Positions 6,113-14,059 of a stretch of 35,698 nucleotides of DNA are shown piece after piece. The notes under the pieces are model-generated. The model was not told the DNA's origin and searched no databases. It saw only the letters and a list, made by a program, of their open reading frames with translations. Source of the stretch: Candidatus Heimdallarchaeota archaeon LC_3 (lineage in GTDB: Archaea; Asgardarchaeota; Heimdallarchaeia; Hodarchaeales; LC-3). The translations under genes were made by a program, and so were the position numbers. The stretch covers positions 1 to 35,698 of the forward strand of contig MDVS01000005.1 in NCBI GenBank assembly GCA_001940645.1, written 5' to 3'. The first letter of the stretch is position 1. The number at the start of each line of letters is the position of its first letter.

Positions 6113-8878
6113 TTGTTTTTAATAATGAAAATTTTTTCTTTTAAACTGTTTAAAAGATATTTTTTCTTAGCATTGCTTTTTCAGATCCTTTTAGGCATGA
6201 TTCTTATTTCTGGGATGGTAGTTGGTGGTGAATTTTCAAGATCAACAAGTTATAATACTTTTTTTATTGGAGATCTTCGGAACATTGAAAGACAAACATT
6301 AGGTTCACCTTATACGAAACTGTCTATTAGATGGGATTATGAGCTTAATGACACTAATATTGTGCTTATTCCTGATAATATTATGCAAAATATTCTTGAT
6401 ATACCTTTAATAGGTTATCATGAACTAACTATTGACCTTTATACAAATAATCAATCAAATTTACCTTTTTCTATTCTTTCACCTGATCTATATCGTCGAG
6501 AAAGAGGATATAATCCTGAAAATGCTATTATTGCAGAATCTACTAAGAATTATTTAGATATGATCAACAGTTCTTTAATCGACCCAAATGAATTTCCTTT
6601 TCTTAGTAAGTCAGTTGTTCCTGTGGTTTCATCAGAAATTAACCAGGAAACTCCAATTTTTTTAAGCACTGATTATGTTAATTTGTCAAAAATTTTTTCT
6701 TTTAATCATAGTACAACACTCAACATTTGGTATTCTTCCCCCGATCGTGAATTCATGTCAATTACCGAATTGAATCTTTATATAAATCAACTTAATGAAG
6801 ATATTGAAAGTAAAATAAAATTATTCTTATTTCCTGTTCAAACTAGTATTAAAAATTCTGAATTCATAAGTCTAGATCAGATATTTTTTGACTTAATAGT
6901 CGATTGGTACTCTTTAAAAATCATCGATAAATTTTTTCAATATCTATGGTTTTATTTTGTCTTAATTTTTATATGTACACTCATTATATTGCTAATATTT
7001 TTAAAAAACCAATCAAGTCATTTGGCTTTGTTATTAATTCGTGGAATGACTCTTCAAGATATTAAAATAAGAATTTTAGTTAATATTATTTTTGGATTAT
7101 CACTCGGTAATCTTATTGCGTTTATTATACTAATTTTTCTTCCAGATGAATTAACGTTTTTTTCTATTTCAACTCTTGTCTTCTCATTACTTTTAACACA
7201 AGTTATTTTTTCTTTAGCTTTAATTTTTAGCTTTATTATGTTAATGCAAATTTTTTCTTCATTTTATGTCAATCCTGAAGAAGAACCCGTTATTCATAGT
7301 GATGAAAACATCTTTCAGATAGCTAAGATCAAATATAAGACTATTTTCACAAATATTTCTAATTACAGGATCAGTTTCCCGAAATATTTTTATTTATTAT
7401 TAGGAACAACCTTTCTATTATTAATCTTAATCCATTTAGCTGAATTCTTGTTTTTTATACCCTTAAATTCTTTTTTTACAGTAAAAAATCTCCTTTTTAT
7501 ACTCTTAGGACTTCAATTTTTGGTTATTGGGATTTTTTTCATTGAAAACTTATTATTATTATTTTTAAATCTGAAAAAAGACTTCCTATGGATTTCTTCT
7601 TTATCTCATATTTTGAGGAAGCTTCAATCGAATCGTCAATTAATCTTAGTGGCTTTATTAATCCTCACATTGATGTTTCAAGCAGGAACAGCTTTTAATA
7701 GTTTTAAACGTGATGAATTATTTAGTAACTTACAAAAAAGTGGAGATATTATTTTCACACCTTTATCAGAAGAAAATAATACTCAAATATATCAGAATTT
7801 ATCAATAATGGAGCACGTTCAAGATTACTATGGTATTTATCAGTTTGAAAGCATCATCAATGAAAATTCGTCCTTTATTAACACAGGGTTAACCATTATT
7901 ACAAATGAAACATCCTTTTATTCGATGCGGCCATATGTAGAAGGAGTGTTGGATCAGAAACATAATTGGGAAAAATTTTTACTTCAATCTGAAGGCATAT
8001 TACTATATAAGGATCTTTCGGAAAAATTTGGGTTGAAAGTAGGAGATGCCATTACAATTTCGATTCCAATTCTTTCTCTATCACTTTCTGCTCCGATTCT
8101 TTCCATTTATCATGCTGGAATTAGACCTTTGTATACGGGAATAATTATTACTGAAAGTTTGTTAGAAAAACAATTATTATTAAAAGGATTGGACCCACTA
8201 TCTTTTGAAAAAGCCCTAAATAATAATACTTGGTCGGAATATCCATATTTTAATCTTAATATTCGACATTTCTATCTTTCTATTGATAATGATAATAATA
8301 TTTTTAGTGTGGTCAACAAATTCCATCAATTATACAGATTAGGCTACGATAAAACTGAATATAAAGTTCTAGGAGAAATAGATGTTATAACTGAAAAGCA
8401 ATGGCTTCCGTTTGAGTACAAAACCTATGAAGAATTTTTTCTGATTGAAATGTTTCCTTTACTAATTGGAGTTATATTCACATTGTTTTTACTATTTCTT
8501 GTTATTATTATTACCTTAATAGCAATTATAAGAGATAATAAAACTTATTTAAGGCTTTTAACACTGAGAGGAATTTCATATTACTCCATTAGAAATTATT
8601 TAGTAGGAATTCAATTTATTAAGTTCTTTTTGGTTTCATTAAGTTCAACAATTTTAAGTTATGGAATAATATCAGTTATGCAATCAGCAAGATATTTGTC
8701 AGGCAATCCACGTATGGAAATTTCTCGTGGAACAATCCCTCAGTTCTATATATTTAGTTTCAATGATTGGGGAGTTATTCTGGTAATTCTAGGATTAATT
8801 GCATTATTGACCTCCTTTATTCAGTATCTTGTTATAAGAAAAAATAGATTTGAACCATTATTGGATTCTGCTATGTAA
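6113..8878 (+). CDS. FtsX/MacB-type ABC transporter permease, P1 of the first module
   Basis: A 921-residue membrane protein. Topology by eye: one helix at 16-38, a large outer domain to about 270, three helices in about 275-385, two at about 425-485, one at 510-530, a second outer domain to about 780, then three C-terminal helices. This is the ten-helix FtsX/MacB-like plan. These proteins usually transmit ATPase motion to extracytoplasmic substrates (lipids, lipoproteins, peptides) rather than forming a channel. The motif FYSMRPYVEGVLD in the second outer domain recurs in P2, so P1 and P2 are distant paralogues. TTG at 6113 matches a TTG in the second copy (14075); ATG 6125 is the alternative. 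The ATPase follows 12 nt after the stop. Substrate unknown. Confidence 0.88.
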   Translation: MFLIMKIFSFKLFKRYFFLALLFQILLGMILISGMVVGGEFSRSTSYNTFFIGDLRNIERQTLGSPYTKLSIRWDYELNDTNIVLIPDNIMQNILDIPLIGYHELTIDLYTNNQSNLPFSILSPDLYRRERGYNPENAIIAESTKNYLDMINSSLIDPNEFPFLSKSVVPVVSSEINQETPIFLSTDYVNLSKIFSFNHSTTLNIWYSSPDREFMSITELNLYINQLNEDIESKIKLFLFPVQTSIKNSEFISLDQIFFDLIVDWYSLKIIDKFFQYLWFYFVLIFICTLIILLIFLKNQSSHLALLLIRGMTLQDIKIRILVNIIFGLSLGNLIAFIILIFLPDELTFFSISTLVFSLLLTQVIFSLALIFSFIMLMQIFSSFYVNPEEEPVIHSDENIFQIAKIKYKTIFTNISNYRISFPKYFYLLLGTTFLLLILIHLAEFLFFIPLNSFFTVKNLLFILLGLQFLVIGIFFIENLLLLFLNLKKDFLWISSLSHILRKLQSNRQLILVALLILTLMFQAGTAFNSFKRDELFSNLQKSGDIIFTPLSEENNTQIYQNLSIMEHVQDYYGIYQFESIINENSSFINTGLTIITNETSFYSMRPYVEGVLDQKHNWEKFLLQSEGILLYKDLSEKFGLKVGDAITISIPILSLSLSAPILSIYHAGIRPLYTGIIITESLLEKQLLLKGLDPLSFEKALNNNTWSEYPYFNLNIRHFYLSIDNDNNIFSVVNKFHQLYRLGYDKTEYKVLGEIDVITEKQWLPFEYKTYEEFFLIEMFPLLIGVIFTLFLLFLVIIITLIAIIRDNKTYLRLLTLRGISYYSIRNYLVGIQFIKFFLVSLSSTILSYGIISVMQSARYLSGNPRMEISRGTIPQFYIFSFNDWGVILVILGLIALLTSFIQYLVIRKNRFEPLLDSAM

Positions 8879-9762
8879 GGTGTTTTTGAAGTGGATAGTT
8901 TTATAGAAATAAATAATCTTGTTAAAATATATGGAAAAGGTAAATCTGAGGCAGCTTTAGAAGGAATCACCGTTAATTTTCAAAAAGGAGTTTTGAATGT
9001 TATTGTTGGTCCCAGCGGTTCAGGCAAAACAACTTTATTAAATTGTATAGGTGGACTTTTACGTCCAAGCTCAGGAAAAATAAATATTAATAATTGGTTA
9101 ATTTCTTTAGCACCAATTAAAGAATTAATTGATTTTCGACGTAAAAGGGTTGGATTTATTTTTCAAGATCATAATCTTATTCCAGGATTAACTGTTGAAG
9201 AGAATATTGCTTTACCATCTTTTTTTTCTAAATCTAATTCAAGATCTATCAAAGAAAAAATTAATCAATTATTAACTCAATTAGAGATTAGTGCGTTAAA
9301 AAATGTAGATATTTCTAACTTATCTGGAGGAGAAAAACAACGTGTTGGTATTGCTGCTGCGTTGATTAATAATCCTGAATTATTAATAGCTGATGAACCC
9401 ACTGGACAATTAGATCCTAAAAATACTAAAATTTTAACAGAAATTCTTCATTTACAGGCGAAAAATGGAAAATGTGTTCTAGTTGCCACTCATGATCCAA
9501 GAGTAGCTAAAGAAGCGGATACAATATTTCGATTAACACGAACAGAAATTCTTCAAGTTACTTTAGATAAAGCTTTTACAATTGAATAAGATATTGTAAT
9601 CAGAGATTCTTACAATGTTTATTATTAAATATAAATCTTTTTATAAAATTTTTCGAATTTTCTTTTTGTTAGGATTTTTTATTCAGATTTCACTCTTACT
9701 TTTTGTAATCAATACAGAAACTACGGTACTACAACAGACTTCTAAAAATTTAACTTATGAAA
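8848..9762 (+). repeat. High-identity block, copy 1 (pair with 16807-17721)
   Basis: From the codons for FEPLLDSAM at the end of P1, through the ATPase and intergenic sequence, into the first 49 codons of P2, this block is nearly identical to 16807-17721 at a constant offset of 7,959 bases. Upstream of 8848 the same alignment continues but with far more differences. Confidence 0.85.
8891..9589 (+). CDS. ABC transporter ATPase (MacB/LolD type), first module
   Basis: A 232-residue cytoplasmic ATPase that drives the P1/P2 permeases. Motifs: A-loop Y14, Walker A GPSGSGKTT (40-48), Q-loop in GFIFQDHNLIPG (about 88-99), signature LSGGEKQR (about 143-150), Walker B LLIADEPTGQLD (about 163-174) and the switch histidine in VATHD. 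All are intact. The GTG start at 8891 follows aaggtg, which overlaps the P1 stop, so translation is probably coupled. It differs from the copy at 16850 at only about 8 of 232 residues, while the neighbouring permeases have diverged much more. No C-terminal extension is present, unlike the ATPases at 22081 and 32305. Confidence 0.95.
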   Translation: MDSFIEINNLVKIYGKGKSEAALEGITVNFQKGVLNVIVGPSGSGKTTLLNCIGGLLRPSSGKININNWLISLAPIKELIDFRRKRVGFIFQDHNLIPGLTVEENIALPSFFSKSNSRSIKEKINQLLTQLEISALKNVDISNLSGGEKQRVGIAAALINNPELLIADEPTGQLDPKNTKILTEILHLQAKNGKCVLVATHDPRVAKEADTIFRLTRTEILQVTLDKAFTIE

Positions 9763-12338
9763 TATTTGATAAAACACAAAGAAATTATTTCCTTTCTTCT
9801 CCCCATGGGGAATTAACCTGGGAGTATCAGCCTGGACTGACTAATTCACAAGACCTTCAATCTTCTTATGGTAATTTCTTAACAAATATAATTTTTTCTT
9901 ATAATAATACAAAATATTCAATTCTGACAATAACAGTTGTAGTAGAGTACAATAACTCTCCAATGACAATTAATATATTGTCCAATTTTGATGATATATT
10001 CACTTCGTCATACAATGACCAAATAATTCTTAGTAAGGCAACATTTGATTCATTAAAGGTCTTTTCCTTCAACCAATCAGATTTCTCGATTTTAAATCAA
10101 AATATGACAGTGCAAGCAAATTTTGATCTATTACCTAGTAATCTATATATATCTCTTACCAATATCAATTTATCACAGCTAACTACTTATAATCATGTAG
10201 TTACGGTTAATTATTGGCTTGAAAAACCTAATTACTCATATTCTATTTCTCAACTATATTATTACTTTAATAATACCTTTGAAGGACTAAAAAATGAAAT
10301 CACTGCATATGAATTCGCTCAACAAATACATTCAGTCAATTTTAATGATCATTATAAGAATTCGTTTGATAAAATTGAAAAAGAACACGAATCATTGATA
10401 AATACTCTACAATCATACCAATTTTTACTCATCCTAATCATTGTATTTAGTGGATTATTACTTTCTCATATAATTATTTTTAATAACACCAAAACCTTTA
10501 TTCTTTTATTTATTAAAGGTTTATCCTATCAACAATTCAAAAGTCTAATTCTTTTATCAGAAATGTCTGGATTGATCTGTGGAATTCCAGTTTTATTAAT
10601 ATTAACACCTGTAATATTAGTAAATCCGCTTTCACTTGATTCAGTAATAGAAAATACCCTAATAATTTCAATAGGAGTATTAATTTGTTTTATTTTAGGA
10701 CATGTTCTTCTTTTTCTTATCCTTGATAGACAATTTCTTCCACCAGATGCAGAACCATTGGATCAGAATGAAGATAATTTTCTTAACAAAGACGAAATAA
10801 CCTTAAAACCACAAATTTCTGAGAAAAAATCAGGTATACTTCAAAATTCTATTCTATTCCTAATTTTTATCACATTGATAATATTTTTAATTAATTCGTT
10901 TAAATCCGACCTATATTTGCCAATTATAATTGAACAATTGTTAGAACCTATATATTTCTTCATTCTAATAACTATTATTCTCCTACTTTTGATAAATATT
11001 ACCGATATATCTGATAGATTTATTTTTATCTTTCTTAAACATGTTTTACCTCAAAAATTCCTTTCTATCTTTCCAAGACTCATCGATCTTAAATTCAAAA
11101 ATCTAAACACATTTATAATTATTGTCCTATTCTCAATTAGTCTATTGCAAGTAAGTATATTTTCTAATAATGCTGATAAAGTACAATTAATAGAAGCTCT
11201 GAAAGAAAATGGAGATATAATTTTTAATCCTCCTCAAAATTATACAAATAATCAAGTATATGAAAAATTAATAAAAAATGATCAAATAGAATCCTTTTAT
11301 TCAATATTTTATATTCCAATAGGATTTTCTAGTTTAAATATCACGCAAATAGAAGACCAAGCATCGTTGTTGGTAATAAACAATAAAACTAATTTTTATT
11401 CGATGCGCAGCTATGTTGATGGAGTATTACAAAGTAAAGATCAATGGAACAAGTTTATTTTAGAAAATGACGGAATTCTAATTCACTCCTCAATTGCTAA
11501 AAGACACCAACTTGAATTAGGATCTAAACTATTTGTTAAATTAATCCTTAACGAATTAGAAATGTTTATTAACTTTAATATTGTTGGAATTTATAATGGT
11601 GGAATTGAACCAATTGTTACACCATTTGTTACAACAATGGAATATATAAACAAAATTATATCCAATTTTGAGTCTATTATACATAATATCAACTCCTGGG
11701 AAGAAAATTTGATCTTTCCAACAGATAATAGTAATTATATTCGATCTTTCTATCTAAAAACAAGACCAACTATATCTTTTTTAAGCATACAGATTGCTTT
11801 AATCCATTCTTTTGATATGTACGAGAAATTAAGTGGAAATATTAATATCATAAGAGGTCTAATTATTGATAAAAATGAATCTAATACACATAAAACATTA
11901 CCATTAGAATCAAATGAATTATCAAATTTTTTCATTTTAGGATATTTTCTAACAATAATTGCAACACTTTTCTATTTTTCTTTTTTAATTCATGTTTCAA
12001 CTACAAAAAAGAAACAGTTATTTAATTTATTGTGTATCAGAGGGTATACAGAAGGTTCGATAAAAAATCTTTGGTTATTAACAAATCTTCTCAGATTTAC
12101 TTTAGTCTTAATTAGTTCAGTAATACTTTGGTTTTGTATGTTAAATTTATATTATTACAAAGTTGAGAACTTAGATTTTCCTACTCTAGCGTTAGGGACT
12201 GTCCCAAATATGCCTTTAATCTCATTTAATTTGATGTTATTAACGTTTACAAGTGTTTTAATGTTTTTATCTATAATGATCGGGGTATTTCTAATAATAA
12301 GGAGAAAAATGAAAATAGAACCATTAAATAATTTTTAA
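9615..12338 (+). CDS. FtsX/MacB-type ABC transporter permease, P2 of the first module
   Basis: A 907-residue membrane protein with the same plan as P1: one N-terminal helix (about 12-33), a first outer domain to about 265, three helices, two more around 410-470, one near 500, a second outer domain with FYSMRSYVDGVL matching P1's FYSMRPYVEGVL, and three C-terminal helices ending in basic RRKMKIEP. Many N-glycosylation sequons in the loops agree with an external location. It lies 25 nt after the ATPase and would pair with P1 as a heterodimer. Its second copy (17574) is only a 52-residue stub, so this may be the only functional P2. The mid-protein linker (about 375-405) is acidic and cytoplasmic. 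Confidence 0.88.
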   Translation: MFIIKYKSFYKIFRIFFLLGFFIQISLLLFVINTETTVLQQTSKNLTYEIFDKTQRNYFLSSPHGELTWEYQPGLTNSQDLQSSYGNFLTNIIFSYNNTKYSILTITVVVEYNNSPMTINILSNFDDIFTSSYNDQIILSKATFDSLKVFSFNQSDFSILNQNMTVQANFDLLPSNLYISLTNINLSQLTTYNHVVTVNYWLEKPNYSYSISQLYYYFNNTFEGLKNEITAYEFAQQIHSVNFNDHYKNSFDKIEKEHESLINTLQSYQFLLILIIVFSGLLLSHIIIFNNTKTFILLFIKGLSYQQFKSLILLSEMSGLICGIPVLLILTPVILVNPLSLDSVIENTLIISIGVLICFILGHVLLFLILDRQFLPPDAEPLDQNEDNFLNKDEITLKPQISEKKSGILQNSILFLIFITLIIFLINSFKSDLYLPIIIEQLLEPIYFFILITIILLLLINITDISDRFIFIFLKHVLPQKFLSIFPRLIDLKFKNLNTFIIIVLFSISLLQVSIFSNNADKVQLIEALKENGDIIFNPPQNYTNNQVYEKLIKNDQIESFYSIFYIPIGFSSLNITQIEDQASLLVINNKTNFYSMRSYVDGVLQSKDQWNKFILENDGILIHSSIAKRHQLELGSKLFVKLILNELEMFINFNIVGIYNGGIEPIVTPFVTTMEYINKIISNFESIIHNINSWEENLIFPTDNSNYIRSFYLKTRPTISFLSIQIALIHSFDMYEKLSGNINIIRGLIIDKNESNTHKTLPLESNELSNFFILGYFLTIIATLFYFSFLIHVSTTKKKQLFNLLCIRGYTEGSIKNLWLLTNLLRFTLVLISSVILWFCMLNLYYYKVENLDFPTLALGTVPNMPLISFNLMLLTFTSVLMFLSIMIGVFLIIRRKMKIEPLNNF

Positions 12339-12395
12339 AAAACATTCATATGTATCTCAAACATAACTTCGTTATAGATGCCCCGACATTTAAAC

Positions 12396-13079
12396 CTAAA
12401 TTAGAGCATTTTTTCTCTTTCTTCTAACTAATAAAGCTTTCTGCTTATTAGGATTTAATTTTGCCCAAATTCCCATAGCATTTCTCCCTAAATGATCTGC
12501 TATATTCTGATAAGAATAACCTTCTGCCCTTAAATTAACCATTAGCTGATATTCTTCTTCGTTATATTCATTTGGTTTCTGAGCTTGATAATCTGGATAG
12601 TATTTTTTCAATCTGTTAAATATAGCAACTGATGAAATATTTTGAATTTTTCCAATCTCAAAAATTGATTTACCAGACTTTCTTAATTCAATTGTTTCAC
12701 TAATAATTTTTTGAAATTCTTCATCTGTTTTAAAATCAAATTTTGTCTTCAAATTATACTCTTTCATTGCTCTTGCTAACATCTTGACCGTAATACCCAA
12801 TTCGTTTTGAATTTTTCTCCACGAATAATTTTTGCTGATTAAATTAGCCAATATTTCCTTCGGTGGAAATTTGTCACTTTTTTCCTTTTTCTTTTTACTT
12901 TGATTATAGCCTCCTATTCTATTTTTTGTTTTCAATCCGTATAATTTCATTGCTCTATGCATTGAGCCTGCTGAAAGGTTAAAAATTTCTTGCATTTGGC
13001 GGTAGGAGAGACCTTGATTTATCAAGTTAGTAATTTCTTCTTTTGAAGGATAGTTATTGTTATTGACTGTAAATTGCAT
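12396..13079 (-). CDS. Tandem helix-turn-helix protein with four HTH-like units
   Basis: A 227-residue basic protein made of repeated HTH-like units. Unit 1 (about 10-53: YPSKEEITNLINQGLSYRQ onward) and unit 2 (about 71-113: FPPKEILANLISKNYSWRK onward) align well, sharing RAMK-x-Y-x-LKTK. Unit 3 (about 118-165) and unit 4 (about 168-215: GYSYQNIADHLGRNAMGIW) are more divergent. A lysine-rich linker (KKKKEKSDK) joins units 1 and 2, and the end is RRKRK. It has no enzymatic motif. It presumably binds DNA, perhaps across an extended site. It lies 36 nt downstream of the zinc-ribbon/DUF4145 gene on the same strand, so the two are probably co-transcribed. Such proteins are common in mobile or viral cassettes, but no integrase is nearby. 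Confidence 0.7.
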   Translation of the reverse strand: MQFTVNNNNYPSKEEITNLINQGLSYRQMQEIFNLSAGSMHRAMKLYGLKTKNRIGGYNQSKKKKEKSDKFPPKEILANLISKNYSWRKIQNELGITVKMLARAMKEYNLKTKFDFKTDEEFQKIISETIELRKSGKSIFEIGKIQNISSVAIFNRLKKYYPDYQAQKPNEYNEEEYQLMVNLRAEGYSYQNIADHLGRNAMGIWAKLNPNKQKALLVRRKRKNALI

Positions 13080-13115
13080 TTTACATATCCATTTAAAAAA
13101 TAAAAATAATATTTA

Positions 13116-13766
13116 TTAATCTCTGTCCAGTCTTTTCTCTCTACTTTGATTAATTTCATAAGGTATAATGTATAAAATTCTAACCAAATGATTTAAAAAT
13201 TCTAAAATTAAACCTGATTCTTCCAAATTTACATCATTTGTAATTGTTGCTCCTGGATGTGCTGCTAAATTTCCGAATTCTCTTATTTCTTGTGCTAGTT
13301 CTCTTAATTCTGGATTATTTTCTAATAACGTATTTATTTGGTTAAATAACTTATTTCTTTGAATATTTTTATTCAAACAAATGCGTTGTAGTGCTCTTCT
13401 TGCCATTAAAGCTGAAGCATTAGGTAATTTTGCATTAAAAGCTGTTTGACTTTCCGCGATATCTTTTCTAACTGCTTCTGGAATAGAACTATGTATTCTT
13501 TCGGGATCTACAAAAGGAAAATCTAAAATTTCTCCGTCTCTATTTGAATGACAATAAATATGTTTAATAACACCACAACTCATACATTTTCCTAAATCAT
13601 GATAAAAGCCTTTCTTATCAAAAACATATTGGTGTAATATCATGTCAGCAGTAATTTGCTGACCTCCTATTACTACATTATGTCCATGATCTGTAGCATC
13701 TTTGAATAAAGAAATAAATGTGCTAGCTCTATTACATTCCGGACAAGTCAAATTATAAGTTGTCAT
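13116..13766 (-). CDS. Zinc-ribbon plus DUF4145 (HEPN-like) protein
   Basis: A 216-residue soluble protein. CPEC (residues 8-11) and CMSCG (about 62-66) form a four-cysteine zinc ribbon. The C-terminal half (about 115-205) is DUF4145: ALMARRALQRICLNK, then the loop IREFGNLAAHPGA. DUF4145 is a helical domain related to HEPN; here R and H are separated by seven residues, slightly longer than the R-x4-6-H motif of active HEPN RNases, so catalysis is doubtful. In other genomes DUF4145 occurs fused to or near restriction-type nucleases, suggesting a defence or nucleic-acid sensing role. It is the first gene of the pair with the tandem-HTH protein and the pair sits between the two transporter copies. 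The ATG at 13766 follows a gagatga stretch. Confidence 0.85.
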   Translation of the reverse strand: MTTYNLTCPECNRASTFISLFKDATDHGHNVVIGGQQITADMILHQYVFDKKGFYHDLGKCMSCGVIKHIYCHSNRDGEILDFPFVDPERIHSSIPEAVRKDIAESQTAFNAKLPNASALMARRALQRICLNKNIQRNKLFNQINTLLENNPELRELAQEIREFGNLAAHPGATITNDVNLEESGLILEFLNHLVRILYIIPYEINQSREKRLDRD

Positions 13767-14059
13767 TATTTCATCTCAACCATTAAAAAAACAATTATGT
13801 TCTTTTTTTTTAGGTTCTATGAATTTATTTTTTAAGATTCTTATTTTCGATTTATCACAGCTTGTTTCAACACATTTCTTGTAATGAGTTTAATCCATTC
13901 AATATGGTGAATTCTATTATCTAATTCAAAACAAGGCTTAATATCGTTAATTTTTATTGAAACGTTAAATCTCTTGCATTTCCAATATTTTTTTTTAACG
14001 AAAATAAAATAAACTTCTTGTTTTATCCATTTGATCTGATCAGTTTTTACACTACAAAT

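Noticed and set aside
11750..11935. Minus-strand frame inside permease P2
   Set aside because: Antisense shadow of a long coding sequence with no independent signal.
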